Positions 1 to 15,695 of a stretch of DNA of 64,000 bases are shown in pieces. This DNA is from Olsenella_K absiana. GTDB taxonomy: Bacteria; Actinomycetota; Coriobacteriia; Coriobacteriales; Atopobiaceae. The translations under genes and the position numbers were made by a program. Below the pieces are notes generated by a model, which had not been told where the DNA came from, searched no databases, and saw only the letters and a program-made list of their open reading frames with translations. The stretch is from positions 124,001 through 188,000 of the forward strand of contig NZ_JAZGJQ010000003.1 in the NCBI RefSeq assembly GCF_036408855.1, in the 5' to 3' direction. Position 1 is the stretch's first letter. Each line of letters begins with the position of its first letter.

Positions 1-79
1 TCTTCGAGGCCTTCGCGCGCCTGATGGAGGGCCGCGACGACTACCTCGACATCGACGTCCGCGAGGGGAGGCGCTTCTA

Positions 80-80
<1 letters not shown>
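1..80 (+). CDS. carA: Carbamoyl-phosphate synthase small chain, C-terminal fragment
   Basis: Only the last 26 codons are inside the window, starting in frame at base 3 and ending FEAFARLMEGRDDYLDI... with TAA at 78-80. The stop overlaps the carB start by one base (TAATG), the usual carA-carB coupling. CarA is the glutamine amidotransferase subunit that supplies ammonia to CarB. The identity rests on position and on a C-terminus that fits the family; no catalytic residue is visible here. Confidence 0.75.
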
Positions 81-3298
<3,218 letters not shown>

Positions 3299-3362
3299 CG
3301 GCGGGGCGCAAGCGGGCGCGCGGCCGGCCGGACGAGGCGGGCCTTGGGCCCTGGACGCGCAG

Positions 3363-3397
3363 GCGACGCCCGGGGGAGCTCCCCCGGGCGTCGCTTT
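3363..3397 (+). terminator. Hairpin terminator after carB
   Basis: A perfect 16-bp inverted repeat (GCGACGCCCGGGGGAG and its complement) is followed by TTT. It lies between carB and the tRNA-Leu promoter. The T-run is short, as in many high-GC genomes, so intrinsic termination is likely but not certain. Confidence 0.75.
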
Positions 3398-3419
3398 GCG
3401 TGGAAAACGAAATGCCAGG

Positions 3420-3447
3420 TGGCAACGGATGGGACATTTGCTATAGT
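3420..3447 (+). promoter_or_regulatory. Candidate promoter for tRNA-Leu
   Basis: A -35-like TGGCAA (3420-3425) and a -10-like TATAGT (3442-3447) are separated by 16 bp. The predicted start near 3454 lies about 15 bases before the mature tRNA. Read by eye. Confidence 0.5.
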
Positions 3448-3468
3448 CAGAGAGCTGTTTATTCCCAC

Positions 3469-3555
3469 GCGGGCGTGGCGGAACAGGTAGACGCGCTGGA
3501 TTTAGGTTCCAGTGGGAGAGATCCCGTGAAGGTTCAAATCCTTTCGCCCGCACCA
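3469..3555 (+). tRNA. tRNA-Leu (anticodon TAG)
   Basis: This is an 87-nt class II tRNA. The acceptor stem GCGGGCG pairs with CGCCCGC at 3545-3551, followed by discriminator A and an encoded CCA. The anticodon stem CTGGA/TCCAG holds loop TTTAGGT with anticodon TAG at 3503-3505. A long variable arm (GGGAGAGATCCC) is present, as expected for leucine. The T-loop GGTTCAAATCC is canonical. It decodes CUN codons. Confidence 0.97.
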
Positions 3556-3617
3556 TCTGGTAGAAACGGCAGTCGGGCCTCAAGGTAAGCCCGAGGCCAT
3601 GAGACACTGGAGGAACG

Positions 3618-4976
3618 TTGAACATCACCGTCACCACTGAGAAGCCCGAGGACGGCAAGCTCGTCGCCAAGGTCGTCGTCGACAAGAAGGACGTCGACGC
3701 CGCGGTCGCCAAGACCTACAAGGACATCGCCCGTCAGTACAACTTCCAGGGCTTCCGTCGCGGCCACGCGCCCCGTCCCGTGATCAACAGCATCATCGGC
3801 AGGGAGGCCGTCCTCGCGCAGGCCACCAACGACCTCGTGAGCGAGGTCTCCCCGCTGATGCTCGAGGAGCTCGACTGCGTGCCCGTCGCCCGCGTCGACT
3901 ACGGCGACGAGCCCGCCAACGTCGTCGAGCACGCGGACTACGAGCTCAACGCGACCATCCCCGTCCGCCCGGACGTCGAGCTCGACTCCTACGACGCCCC
4001 CGCGATTGAGATGCCCCCCGAGGAGGCCACCGAGGCCGAGGTCCAGGCCCAGCTCGACATGATCGTCTCCTACCGCACCACCCTCGAGGACGTCGAGGAG
4101 GACCGTCCCGCCGAGTCCGGCGACACCGCGGTCTGCGACGTCGAGAGCGTCGAGGGCGCCGAGCGCTTCGCCGGCGAGGGCCGCATGTTCGACCTCTCCA
4201 GCAAGATGCTGCCCGCCGAGCTCCTCTCCGGCATCGTCGGGATGGGCAAGGGCGAGGAGAAGGAGGTCTCCTGGACCACCGAGGAGGGCACCGGCGAGGA
4301 CAAGAAGGAGGTCAAGCACACCGCCAAGGTGAAGCTGACCGGCCTCAAGCACTCCGTTACCCCCGAGCTCGACGACGAGATGGTCAAGAAGAACTTCGGC
4401 TTCGACACCGTCGACGAGCTCAAGGACGCCGTGAAGCAGGAGATCGAGGAGGACAAGAAGAACCGCCTCCCCGAGCTCAAGGAGGACCGCGTCGTCGAGG
4501 CCATGGGCAAGCACCTCACCCTCGAGGAGGTCCCGCAGAACTACGCCGACAACGTCTTCAACGAGCTCGCCAGCGAGTTCCTCCAGCAGCTCCAGCGCCA
4601 GGGCCTGACGCTCGACGCCTACCTGCACGTCCGTAACATCTCGACCGACGAGTTCATGGCCGACCTGCGCCAGCAGGCTGACGAGCGCGCCCGCCAGGCG
4701 CTCGCCCTCGACGCGCTTGCCGCCAAGCTCGGCTTCGACGCCACCGAGGAGGACGTCCGCGGCGAGTTCGAGAAGGCCGGCGTCGACGACGTCGACGCCT
4801 CCGTCGCCGAGTTCAAGAAGGAGGGCCGCCTCCCGGCCATCCGCGAGTCCATCCGCCGCACCAAGGCCGTCGACTGGCTGGTGGAGAACTGCACGGTGAC
4901 CGTCGTGGACGAGGCCGCCAAGGACGCCGAGGCCGAGGGCGACGCCGAGGCCGCGACCGATGGCGATGCCGAGTAG
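3618..4976 (+). CDS. tig: Trigger factor, ribosome-associated chaperone
   Basis: Binds nascent chains at the ribosome exit tunnel; the family also has peptidyl-prolyl isomerase activity. The start is TTG, chosen because GGAGG lies just upstream and the protein begins directly with the ribosome-binding fold. The tail-interacting signature reads FQGFRRGHAPRPV near residue 45. The FKBP-like domain covers about 150-245, followed by the helical C-terminal arms. The last 25 residues are very acidic (EAEGDAEAATDGDAE). Its position before clpPX is the common bacterial order. Length 452 is typical. Confidence 0.96.
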   Translation: MNITVTTEKPEDGKLVAKVVVDKKDVDAAVAKTYKDIARQYNFQGFRRGHAPRPVINSIIGREAVLAQATNDLVSEVSPLMLEELDCVPVARVDYGDEPANVVEHADYELNATIPVRPDVELDSYDAPAIEMPPEEATEAEVQAQLDMIVSYRTTLEDVEEDRPAESGDTAVCDVESVEGAERFAGEGRMFDLSSKMLPAELLSGIVGMGKGEEKEVSWTTEEGTGEDKKEVKHTAKVKLTGLKHSVTPELDDEMVKKNFGFDTVDELKDAVKQEIEEDKKNRLPELKEDRVVEAMGKHLTLEEVPQNYADNVFNELASEFLQQLQRQGLTLDAYLHVRNISTDEFMADLRQQADERARQALALDALAAKLGFDATEEDVRGEFEKAGVDDVDASVAEFKKEGRLPAIRESIRRTKAVDWLVENCTVTVVDEAAKDAEAEGDAEAATDGDAE

Positions 4977-4988
4977 CGCCTGCGCCGA

Positions 4989-5018
4989 TTGGTATACGAC
5001 CGGGGATTTGGGTATATA
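4989..5018 (+). promoter_or_regulatory. Candidate clpPX promoter
   Basis: TTGGTA at 4989-4994 and TATATA at 5013-5018 with 18-bp spacing lie right after the tig stop. Transcription would start near 5025, upstream of the hairpin at 5036-5066, so that hairpin would be part of the clpP leader. Confidence 0.45.
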
Positions 5019-5035
5019 GCCCCCGGAATGAGACG

Positions 5036-5066
5036 TGCCCCGGGAGCCGCCCTAGCTCCCGGGGCA
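5036..5066 (+). terminator. Hairpin between tig and clpP
   Basis: A perfect 12-bp stem (TGCCCCGGGAGC and its complement) with a 7-nt loop ends 23 bases before the clpP ATG. There is no T-run. It may terminate tig transcription or act as a 5'-leader structure for clpP. Confidence 0.5.
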
Positions 5067-5089
5067 CACGTCACAGAAGGAAGGTACGC

Positions 5090-5710
5090 ATGGTAAACCC
5101 GAAGAGCATCCCCCTGATCCCCTACGTCGTGGAGCAGACCCCGCGCGGCGAGCGCAGCTACGACATCTACTCGCGCCTGCTGAACGACCGCATCGTCTTC
5201 CTCGGCGAGGAGATCACGCGCGACTCCGCCAACCTCGTCATCGCGCAGCTCCTCCACCTCGAGAGCCAGGACCCCGACAAGGACATCTCCCTCTACATCG
5301 ACTCGCCCGGCGGCGAGGTCTACGCGGGCCTGGGCATCCTCGACACGATGAACTTCATCAAGCCGGACGTCTCGACGATCTGCGTCGGCATGGCCGCCTC
5401 CATGGCCTCCGTGCTGCTCGCTGCCGGCACCAAGGGCAAGCGCCTGGCACTGCCCAACTCCATGATCTTGATCCACCAGCCGAGCTCCGGCGCCCAGGGC
5501 CAGCAGACCGACATCCAGATCGCGGCCGACGAGACCAGGTGGATCCGCAACCACATGAACGAGCTGCTCTCCGAGTACACCGGGCAGACGACCGAGAAGA
5601 TCAACGCGGACACCGAGCGCGACAACTACATGCGCGCCCAGGAGGCCCTCGAGTACGGCCTCATCGACCGCGTCGTCAAGTCGCGCAGCGAGCAGTCCAG
5701 CGAGGAGTAG
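5090..5710 (+). CDS. clpP: ATP-dependent Clp protease proteolytic subunit
   Basis: Serine protease that forms the two-ring degradation chamber and is fed by ClpX or ClpC. The 206 residues fit the family. The nucleophile Ser is in GMAASMASVLLAAG (around residue 104) and the His is in MILIHQPSSG (around residue 128). IDSPGGEVYAGL matches the oxyanion/handle region. ATG follows the ribosome site AGAAGGAAGG. clpX starts 3 bases after the stop, so the two form one operon. Confidence 0.98.
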   Translation: MVNPKSIPLIPYVVEQTPRGERSYDIYSRLLNDRIVFLGEEITRDSANLVIAQLLHLESQDPDKDISLYIDSPGGEVYAGLGILDTMNFIKPDVSTICVGMAASMASVLLAAGTKGKRLALPNSMILIHQPSSGAQGQQTDIQIAADETRWIRNHMNELLSEYTGQTTEKINADTERDNYMRAQEALEYGLIDRVVKSRSEQSSEE

Positions 5711-5713
5711 CGG

Positions 5714-6991
<1,278 letters not shown>

Positions 6992-7051
6992 GGCCGAGGG
7001 AAGGGCGCCCATCGTCCGCGAGGGGCGCCAGGCCCGCGACCACACGACAAG

Positions 7052-7090
7052 GCAGAGGGGCGCGACCGCGAGGCGGGCGCGCCCCTCTGC
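7052..7090 (+). terminator. Hairpin terminator after clpX
   Basis: A 13-bp stem (GCAGAGGGGCGCG pairing with CGCGCCCCTCTGC) with a 13-nt loop follows the clpPX operon. A TTTT stretch lies about 12 bases further on. Confidence 0.65.
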
Positions 7091-7213
7091 TCGCAAATCC
7101 GTTTTGGCGCCGGTCCGCCCGCGCGGGGTAGGGGTAGTTGCTATCCTAGAGCGGACACTCGTTACTGCTTCGGGGCCGGGAGGGCCGGCCCTTGGGAATC
7201 GTTGGGGGCTCGT

Positions 7214-8821
7214 ATGGTCGACAGCTTGGTTGAGGCGCGTAAGGCCCAGCAGGAAGCCAGCAAGGCGGTGGGGGCGAGGACGGCCGAGCGCGCCGAGGCG
7301 TACGCCGCCGCGGAGGCGGCAAAGAGCGCGCTCGAGGCCGCCGAGCAGGAGAGGGCCCAGGCGCGCTCGAAGCTCGACCAGCTGAGGGCCGACCTCAAGG
7401 CCAGGAGGGACGAAGGGACGGCGGACACCGTCGCCGCCAAGAAGGCAAAGCTCGAGTTCGAGCTCGCCCAGCGGCAGCTCGAGGAGGCGAAGGCGCACCT
7501 CGCCTCGCTGGAGGAGGGAATCGCGCAGGCCGAGCGCGCCCGCGACGAGGCGGACGGCTCCCTCAAGGAGGCGCAGCGCCGCCTCGAGGAGGCCGGCAGC
7601 ACGGCGAGCGCCTCGCGCGCCGACCTGGACGAGCGCGTCCAGCGCGCGACCGAGGCGCAGCGTAGGCTCGACGTCGCCACGGCGGCCCAGGAGAGCGCCG
7701 AGCTCGCCTCCCAGGCGGCCAGCCAGGCGCTCGAGGCCGCGCGCGAGCGCATGGGGGAGGGGCCGGACGTCGCCTCGGGGCTCGAGGAGGAGGTGGGCGC
7801 CAGGCAGGGCGTCTACGACGAGGCGAAGGCCGCCTCGGAGGACGTCGCCCGCGCCTACGAGGCCGCGCGCAAGAAGCAGATCCTGGCGGAGAAGGCCGCG
7901 GCTGCCGCCAAGCACGACTACGACGAGGCCCAGCTCAACCTCAAGACGGCCATCGCCGCCTGCGACAGGGCGGAGGCCGAGATGCACGAGCGGCAGCAGG
8001 ACGCCTACGCGGACGACGAGCAGGCCAAGGGCGCCTACTCGGAGGCGGTCTCCGCGTATGCGAGCGCGAGCGACGTGCGCAGCGCCGCGATGACCGTGAA
8101 CACCCAGGCGCTCACGGCCCTCGCCGACGCGGACGTCGAGGCCATCCGCGCGCGGCTCGCCTGCGACCGGGCCAAGGGCGACCTCGACCACGCCAACGCG
8201 GGGCTCGCGCGCGCCGAGCGCGAGCTCGCTGAGGCAAAGGACGCCGTCGTGAGGGAAAAGGCGGCCCGGGAGGCCGCCGAGGAGGAGCTGCGCGCCCTCG
8301 AGGAGGAGGCCGAGAAGGCCGAGGCCACCGTGGCGGGCGCTAAGGCGGAGCGCGAGGCGGCCGCACGGAGCAACGCCGAGCTGCAGAGGGGCCTGAAGGA
8401 GCTCCAGGACGACGCGGTGCGCCAGGGCCACGCGAGCCAGGTCGCCTCGGACGCGCTCGCGACCCGCCGCGAGGAGGTGCGCCAGGCCGTGATGGCGGTG
8501 GAGCGCACGCGCGCCGAGCGCGAGGCCGCGCAGGAGGCGCTCGCCACCGCCGACGAGCAGATCCGCGCGCGCGAGGAGGCGAACCGCGAGGCGGACGCCC
8601 TTCTCGCCGCGCAGGAGCGCGCCGTGGGCGAGATGGAGGCCGGGATCGAGGCGCACAAGGCCGCGCTCGGGGAGTGCGAGACCAAGGTCGGCGAGCTCGC
8701 GGCGGCCTACCGCCGCTCCAAGGAGGAGCTCGCGGCCGCACAGGCGCGCCTCGACGCGGCGAACTCCAAGCTGGCGGACGCTGAGGTCGCCCTCATCATG
8801 GCCGAGATCGACTCGCACTAG
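7214..8821 (+). CDS. Long alanine/glutamate-rich coiled-coil protein
   Basis: I do not recognise a family. The 535 residues are almost entirely heptad-like helix rich in A, E, R, K, D and Q (for example AKLEFELAQRQLEEAKAHLA). There are no prolines in the body and no transmembrane segment, signal peptide or ATPase motif. It resembles isolated SMC or tropomyosin-type coiled coil without the end domains. ATG 7214 is preferred over TTG 7202 because GGGGG lies 5 bases upstream. It is a single gene between clpX and valS with hairpins on both sides. A structural or scaffolding role is only a guess. Confidence 0.8.
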   Translation: MVDSLVEARKAQQEASKAVGARTAERAEAYAAAEAAKSALEAAEQERAQARSKLDQLRADLKARRDEGTADTVAAKKAKLEFELAQRQLEEAKAHLASLEEGIAQAERARDEADGSLKEAQRRLEEAGSTASASRADLDERVQRATEAQRRLDVATAAQESAELASQAASQALEAARERMGEGPDVASGLEEEVGARQGVYDEAKAASEDVARAYEAARKKQILAEKAAAAAKHDYDEAQLNLKTAIAACDRAEAEMHERQQDAYADDEQAKGAYSEAVSAYASASDVRSAAMTVNTQALTALADADVEAIRARLACDRAKGDLDHANAGLARAERELAEAKDAVVREKAAREAAEEELRALEEEAEKAEATVAGAKAEREAAARSNAELQRGLKELQDDAVRQGHASQVASDALATRREEVRQAVMAVERTRAEREAAQEALATADEQIRAREEANREADALLAAQERAVGEMEAGIEAHKAALGECETKVGELAAAYRRSKEELAAAQARLDAANSKLADAEVALIMAEIDSH

Positions 8822-8869
8822 GGAGCCCGTCGCCTGGCCACGCGCGAGGCGCCCACAGGAACCACGTAG

Positions 8870-8905
8870 CCACGCCCGGTTGGGTTCGCGCCCGGCCGGG
8901 CGTGG
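8870..8905 (+). terminator. Hairpin terminator before valS
   Basis: A perfect 10-bp stem (CCACGCCCGG and its complement) with a 16-nt loop, located 49 bases after the coiled-coil gene. The remaining 120 bases before valS show no T-box core sequence. Confidence 0.6.
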
Positions 8906-9025
8906 TATGCTCTACTCCGTCTGCGCTTCGCAGGCGCTTATCGGCAATGCCCCGCCCGGCGGCGCGCGCCCAATACACGAGTGCCGACACCGACCGTCCG
9001 AGGCGACGTGTGAGGTGATATCAGC

Positions 9026-11713
<2,688 letters not shown>

Positions 11714-11822
11714 TTTCGCGCGTGCGTCGCGTGGCCTACGGTAGGCCTCGAGCGTGCCTCGGCGGGCCTCGAGGAACCTCGCGAAGGCCCAGGCGGGCAT
11801 AGCGAGAGATGCTGCACCACAG

Positions 11823-11855
11823 GAGCCCCGGCAGGCCACGTGCCCGCCGGGGCTC
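11823..11855 (+). terminator. Hairpin terminator after valS
   Basis: A perfect 10-bp stem (GAGCCCCGGC and its complement) with a 13-nt loop lies 110 bases after the valS stop. There is no clear T-run. Confidence 0.55.
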
Positions 11856-11881
11856 GTGCTTGCCCGGACCGCCTCGGGGCA

Positions 11882-11920
11882 CCGCGGGGCGCCGCCCGTG
11901 CTGCCGCGGGGCGCCGCCCG
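11882..11920. repeat. Two 17-bp direct repeats
   Basis: CCGCGGGGCGCCGCCCG occurs at 11882-11898 and again at 11904-11920, a 22-bp period. Each copy contains a palindromic core (GGGGCGCC). It is part of the 480-base gene-free interval between valS and the tatD-like gene. Confidence 0.8.
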
Positions 11921-11960
11921 CCCGGCATCGCGCACCTCCGACGCAGTTCTCAGCACGGGA

Positions 11961-12145
11961 TTGTGCAATTTGACGGGTTAGGGATGGGTCACGGGCGAAC
12001 CGGAGGCGCCTGGTGACTCGATTCGGATCTCGGTTTCGACGTTTCCCCAGGATTCGGAGACCAGAAGAAGCCGGAGGCGTGGCCGTGGGCAAGGGATGGC
12101 CCCCGGCGTGCCCGCGACCCGTCCCCAAGTGGCGGAATTGCACAA
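11961..12145. repeat. Long imperfect intergenic palindrome
   Basis: TTGTGCAATT at 11961-11970 is exactly inverted as AATTGCACAA at 12136-12145. The homology extends inward imperfectly (about 27 of 36 positions match by hand). CCGGAGGCG also occurs twice inside. No convincing ORF or tRNA is present. The element lies between convergent genes, so a bidirectional terminator, a non-coding RNA or a miniature inverted-repeat element are all possible. Confidence 0.6.
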
Positions 12146-12193
12146 ACCGAATCGAGAAACGCGGCGCCGCCCGTGCCGCCGCCTGTGGGCAGG

Positions 12194-13162
12194 CTACAGC
12201 CCGAGGAGCCGACGGGAGTTGTGGGCGCAGGTCGCGCGGAGCGCCTCCACGAAGGCAGGGTCGACCTGCGGGCCGGCCCCGGCGCGGCCTGCGGAGCGGA
12301 TCCGCGCGAGACCGACGAGGGCGCGCTCGAGCGAGCCCTCCAACTCCCCCTCGAGAAGCGGCTCGCCCTCGTGCGCGGGGAGGTCCGTCTCAAGCAGGAG
12401 CCGGTCTGCCGGTACGAGCTTCAGCTGTTCCTTCGCCCTTCGGGTGCGGACCTGCCGCTCGTTCACGGAGAAGTAGCAGCCGGCCCGGATGGCGCGCCAG
12501 AGCTCCGGCGTGGAGCCGGAGAACCAGTGCAGGACGCAGCGGCAGCGCCCCGCGGCTCCGTCGGCGGCACCGGTAGCCCCGGCGGTCCCAGCGGCACCGG
12601 CATCCGCGGAGTCCAGGGCCCCAGCCTCCTGCAAGACGTCCAGGCACGCGTCGACGGAGGCAACCGAGTGGATCGACACAACCGCCCCCGAGCGCGCCGC
12701 CACGCGTGCCACGCGCCGGAACGCCGCGAGCTGTCGGTCGTGGGAGGCGGGGTCGGTGTGGCGGTCGGAGAAATCGAGCCCCACCTCGCCGACGTAGGGG
12801 ACGTCGCCCAGTGAATCCAGGAGCTCGAGGTCCTCATCGCCCACGCGGCCGTCCGCGACCCACCACGGGTGCAGGCCCAGGCCGAGCCTCACGTTGGGCG
12901 AGAAGGACCAGGGCTCGCGGCGCGCGGCGAGGTACGCCGCGGGTTCCACCGTGTTGGCGAACAGGGCGACGCCGTCGCGCTCGGCGCGTGCCACGACGTC
13001 GGCCGCGTTCGACATGAGGTCGAGGTGGACGTGGGCATCGCACAGGCGCGGGGAGCCGCCGTGCGCGTCCGGCGTGTCGCGAGCATACGCCGCGCCGCAG
13101 GGGTCTCCCGTGCCTCTGGTGCGTCCCTCGCCGCGAGGGAGCGCTGCCTCACGCGCGCCCAC
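12194..13162 (-). CDS. TatD-family metal-dependent hydrolase (putative DNase)
   Basis: A TIM-barrel amidohydrolase-type metalloenzyme; TatD relatives are 3'-5' exonucleases. The metal ligands are visible: DAHVHLD near residue 42, GEVGLD, SIHS, HWFSGS and ETDLPA. The roughly 40-residue N-terminal extension and an Ala/Gly insert (AGAAGTAGATGAADGAAG) are unusual. The GTG start lies one base after the upstream stop (TAGCGTG), which suggests translational coupling. A start closer to the barrel cannot be excluded. Confidence 0.85.
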   Translation of the reverse strand: MGAREAALPRGEGRTRGTGDPCGAAYARDTPDAHGGSPRLCDAHVHLDLMSNAADVVARAERDGVALFANTVEPAAYLAARREPWSFSPNVRLGLGLHPWWVADGRVGDEDLELLDSLGDVPYVGEVGLDFSDRHTDPASHDRQLAAFRRVARVAARSGAVVSIHSVASVDACLDVLQEAGALDSADAGAAGTAGATGAADGAAGRCRCVLHWFSGSTPELWRAIRAGCYFSVNERQVRTRRAKEQLKLVPADRLLLETDLPAHEGEPLLEGELEGSLERALVGLARIRSAGRAGAGPQVDPAFVEALRATCAHNSRRLLGL

Positions 13163-13163
13163 G

Positions 13164-14024
13164 CTACCAGCCCCCGCGTCCCGGCTGGGCGCACTCGAGG
13201 CCGACGAGGTCGCAGATGACGCGGCCGGCGATGACCTGCCCCATGACGGGCGGGATGTAGCTCATCGTGCCGAGGATGGAGCCCTTGTCGGCCGGCCTCG
13301 TGCTGTGGTCGCGCGGCCCGTCGATGGGCTCCACGGACAGCGGGACCTCATCGGACCAGAGCACCTTGAGGCCCTTGATGCCGCGACGGCGGCACTCCTT
13401 GCGCATGACGCGGCAGAGCGGGTCGACCTCGGTCCGGGAGATGTCGGAGACGCGGAAGCGGGTGGGGTCGATCTTGTTCGCCCCGCCCATGGAGGAGATC
13501 TCGCGCAGGCCCTCGTCGGCGCACCATCGGGCGATCGCGAGCTTCTGGGCCACGGTGTCGATGGCGTCGACCACGTAGTCGGGCCGGGGGAGGGCGCCGA
13601 GCTGCTCGGCGACGCGGTCCTTCTCGATGAAGGCCTTGAGGCAGGTCACGTGGCATGCGGGGTTGATATCCGCGACGAGCTCGCGCATCGCCTCGGTCTT
13701 GTCGCGGCCGAGGGTGCTCACGCGCGCGACCGCCTGCCGGTTGATGTTGGAGGGGCCCACCACGTCGCGGTCGACGAGCACGAGGCCGCCGACGCCGCCG
13801 CGGGCGAGCGCGACCACGCAGTTGGAGCCCACGCCGCCGAGGCCGAGCACCATGACCGTCGAGGCTCGGAGACGATCCAGGCCCTCGCGGCCGAGCACGA
13901 TCTGGAGGCGGTCGGTCGCGGTCTCCTCGCGCGCCACCGCCTGCGAGCCTGCCGCCCCTTCGCGCGCGGGCGTCCACGCGCCCACCGCCTGTCGCGCGTC
14001 CCGCTCCGTCTCTGCCTTCTGCAC
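13164..14024 (-). CDS. tcdA: ThiF/E1-like enzyme, probable tRNA t6A dehydratase TcdA
   Basis: Adenylating enzyme of the ThiF/MoeB superfamily. TcdA (CsdL) cyclises tRNA t6A to ct6A. The nucleotide site is VMVLGLGGVGSNCVVALARGG, followed by NINRQ and a DAIDTVAQK motif. There is a cysteine in DPLCRVMRKEC. I chose GTG at 14024, giving 286 residues, because the longer reading overlaps the upstream peptidase gene in another frame. The family is usually about 270 residues. The start is uncertain by some codons. Confidence 0.82.
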   Translation of the reverse strand: MQKAETERDARQAVGAWTPAREGAAGSQAVAREETATDRLQIVLGREGLDRLRASTVMVLGLGGVGSNCVVALARGGVGGLVLVDRDVVGPSNINRQAVARVSTLGRDKTEAMRELVADINPACHVTCLKAFIEKDRVAEQLGALPRPDYVVDAIDTVAQKLAIARWCADEGLREISSMGGANKIDPTRFRVSDISRTEVDPLCRVMRKECRRRGIKGLKVLWSDEVPLSVEPIDGPRDHSTRPADKGSILGTMSYIPPVMGQVIAGRVICDLVGLECAQPGRGGW

Positions 14025-14055
14025 CTGGACCCCCGCCTTCCTTCCGCGTACCGCT

Positions 14056-14110
14056 GTCGACCCTGACCCCGGCGGCCCTGCCCCCGGCGACCCTGAACCC
14101 GGCGACCCTA
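14056..14110. repeat. 15-bp tandem repeat, about 3.5 copies
   Basis: Units close to GGCGACCCTGACCCC run from 14056 to about 14110, with one or two changes each. The last unit includes the stop codon of the M20 peptidase on the minus strand, and the rest fills the spacer before tcdA. Confidence 0.75.
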
Positions 14111-15397
14111 ACGATAGCGCGCGAGCGCCTTGAGCATGATGCCGAGGATGACCGTGAGGCCGTCGACGAGGCTCGCCTCGCTCACCCACTCGTCGCGGGT
14201 GTGGAGCAGCCCGCCGCGCACGGCGCCCACGTTCACGGCGGGGACCTTGAGGGAGAGGGGGATGTTTGCGTCGGTGGAGGCCGGCGTGAGGTCGGGCTTC
14301 TCGCCCGTGACGGCCTCCACGACCTCGGCGGCCTCGCTCTCGATGACGGCGAGCTTCTCCTGGTCCACGCCGCTGTCGCACGGGCGGTCGCCGATGAGCT
14401 CCACGTCGATGCGCGCGTCGGGGCGCTCGGCCTCGTGCACGATGTGCATCAGGCGGTCATGGAGGCGCAGCAGCGACGCCTGGCTCTGCGCGCGGTACTC
14501 CACGGTCATCGTCGCGTTCGCCGCGATGCTGTTGACGGTCGAGCCGCCCTTGATGGTGCCGACGTTGTACGTCACGCCCTCGGGCGGCTCGAGCGCGTAG
14601 AGGCCCTCCACGACCTGGCAGAGGACCTCGATCGCGTTGGTGCGCCCGAAGTCCCTGAGGGAGTGGCCGCCCTGGGTCGTGCAGGTGATCCGGTAGCGGT
14701 GCGAACCGACCGCGTGGGTGATGACCTGCGGCAGGTAGAGGTCGAAGCTGTGGTGCTCGCAGATCCTCTCCCCGTACTCCTCATAGAGGGCGCGCGTGCC
14801 GCGCAGGTTGCCGAGGCCCTCCTCGCAGGAGTTCGCCACCACGAGGACTGCGGTGCCGGTGGGGAGGAGCTCCTGGTTGGCGAGGAGGAAGCGCGTCGCC
14901 ATGAGCAGGCCGACGAGGTTGGCCGTGTCGTCGCCCACGCCGGGCGCGAAGAGGCGGTTCTTGTCCTCGTGCATCGGGAGTCGCGAGAGGTCGGGGGCCA
15001 CGATGTCGGTGTGGGCGGAGAAGGCCACGAGCCTCGGGGCGTCCGGGTCCCCGACGAGGCAGATGGCGTTCTTGGCGTCGTCGACCTTGACGCGCGAGGC
15101 GCCGGCCGCGAGCAGCCACTCGATTACGAAGCGGGCGCGGGCCTCCTCGTGCCCCGAGGGGGAGGGGATCCGCGCGAGCGTCTTCAGGAGCTCGACCTCC
15201 TGGGGCAGCACGCGCGAGGCGTAGGCGCGGGTGCTCGCGATGGTCGGGAGCGGGCGGCGCGGCCGGACGGGCGGGGTCACGGCGACCGCGGCCGCCCCGC
15301 TGCCCTCGGTCGCCTGCGGCTCGGCCGCATGGCTGGCGGCCGCGGGGGTATCGGTCGTGGCGGCGTCGGTCGGCCGCGTCTGGTCGTGAGTGGGCAT
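14108..15397 (-). CDS. M20-family metallopeptidase (tripeptidase-like)
   Basis: Zinc-dependent aminopeptidase of the M20/M28 clan, resembling PepT/PepV-type di- and tripeptidases. The metal and catalytic motifs are SAHTDIVAPD, FAPGVGDDTANLVG and NSCEEGLGNLRG, in the right order. The dimerisation domain is around GGHSLRDFGRTNAIEVL. ATG 15397 is chosen because AGGAGGA sits just upstream, giving 429 residues. The first 45 residues are Ala/Thr-rich and disordered-looking, which is odd for the family. tcdA follows about 80 bases later. Confidence 0.88.
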   Translation of the reverse strand: MPTHDQTRPTDAATTDTPAAASHAAEPQATEGSGAAAVAVTPPVRPRRPLPTIASTRAYASRVLPQEVELLKTLARIPSPSGHEEARARFVIEWLLAAGASRVKVDDAKNAICLVGDPDAPRLVAFSAHTDIVAPDLSRLPMHEDKNRLFAPGVGDDTANLVGLLMATRFLLANQELLPTGTAVLVVANSCEEGLGNLRGTRALYEEYGERICEHHSFDLYLPQVITHAVGSHRYRITCTTQGGHSLRDFGRTNAIEVLCQVVEGLYALEPPEGVTYNVGTIKGGSTVNSIAANATMTVEYRAQSQASLLRLHDRLMHIVHEAERPDARIDVELIGDRPCDSGVDQEKLAVIESEAAEVVEAVTGEKPDLTPASTDANIPLSLKVPAVNVGAVRGGLLHTRDEWVSEASLVDGLTVILGIMLKALARYR

Positions 15398-15695
15398 GCT
15401 TCCTCCTCGGTCCTTGCGCCCATTATGCACGAGCGCCGGCCCTTGCGCGTCCGCCGAGAAGGACGCGCAGCTGGAGGGCGAGGTCGGCGAGGGCCAGTGC
15501 GAAGAGGACGGCGAGGGAGGCGCGGGTGCCCCGCATGGTGGCGAGCGCGTACGCCTCGCTGCCGAGGGCGGCGCCCGCAGCCCCGCCTCTCCTGGGGTTG
15601 GGCCCAGGCCCTTTGCGCCGCCGGGGAAAGAGCGCTAGCGTATCCAGAGCGGATGGGAGGGGGCGAGGCCCCGTGACTCGTGATTGGAGAGAAGG
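15398..15695. other. Divergent intergenic region, M20 peptidase / flavodoxin-like gene
   Basis: About 300 bases without a convincing gene. On the minus strand CATAAT (reverse of 15422-15427) is a reasonable -10 for the peptidase. A 9-bp stem TGCGCGTCC/GGACGCGCA lies at 15444-15469. A short hydrophobic 37-codon frame on the minus strand has no ribosome site and was not called. Confidence 0.4.

Noticed and set aside
8822..9025. A possible T-box leader in front of valS
   Set aside because: The conserved T-box core and specifier stem were not found; only an upstream terminator hairpin is clear.
14025..14381. A longer tcdA start adding 119 residues
   Set aside because: The added part is Arg/His/Pro-rich out-of-frame reading of the upstream peptidase gene and of the tandem repeat.
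15423..15540. A small hydrophobic peptide on the minus strand (MRGTRASLAVLFALALAD...)
   Set aside because: No ribosome-binding site, and the region is a divergent promoter interval; the hydrophobicity follows from GC-rich Ala/Leu codons.
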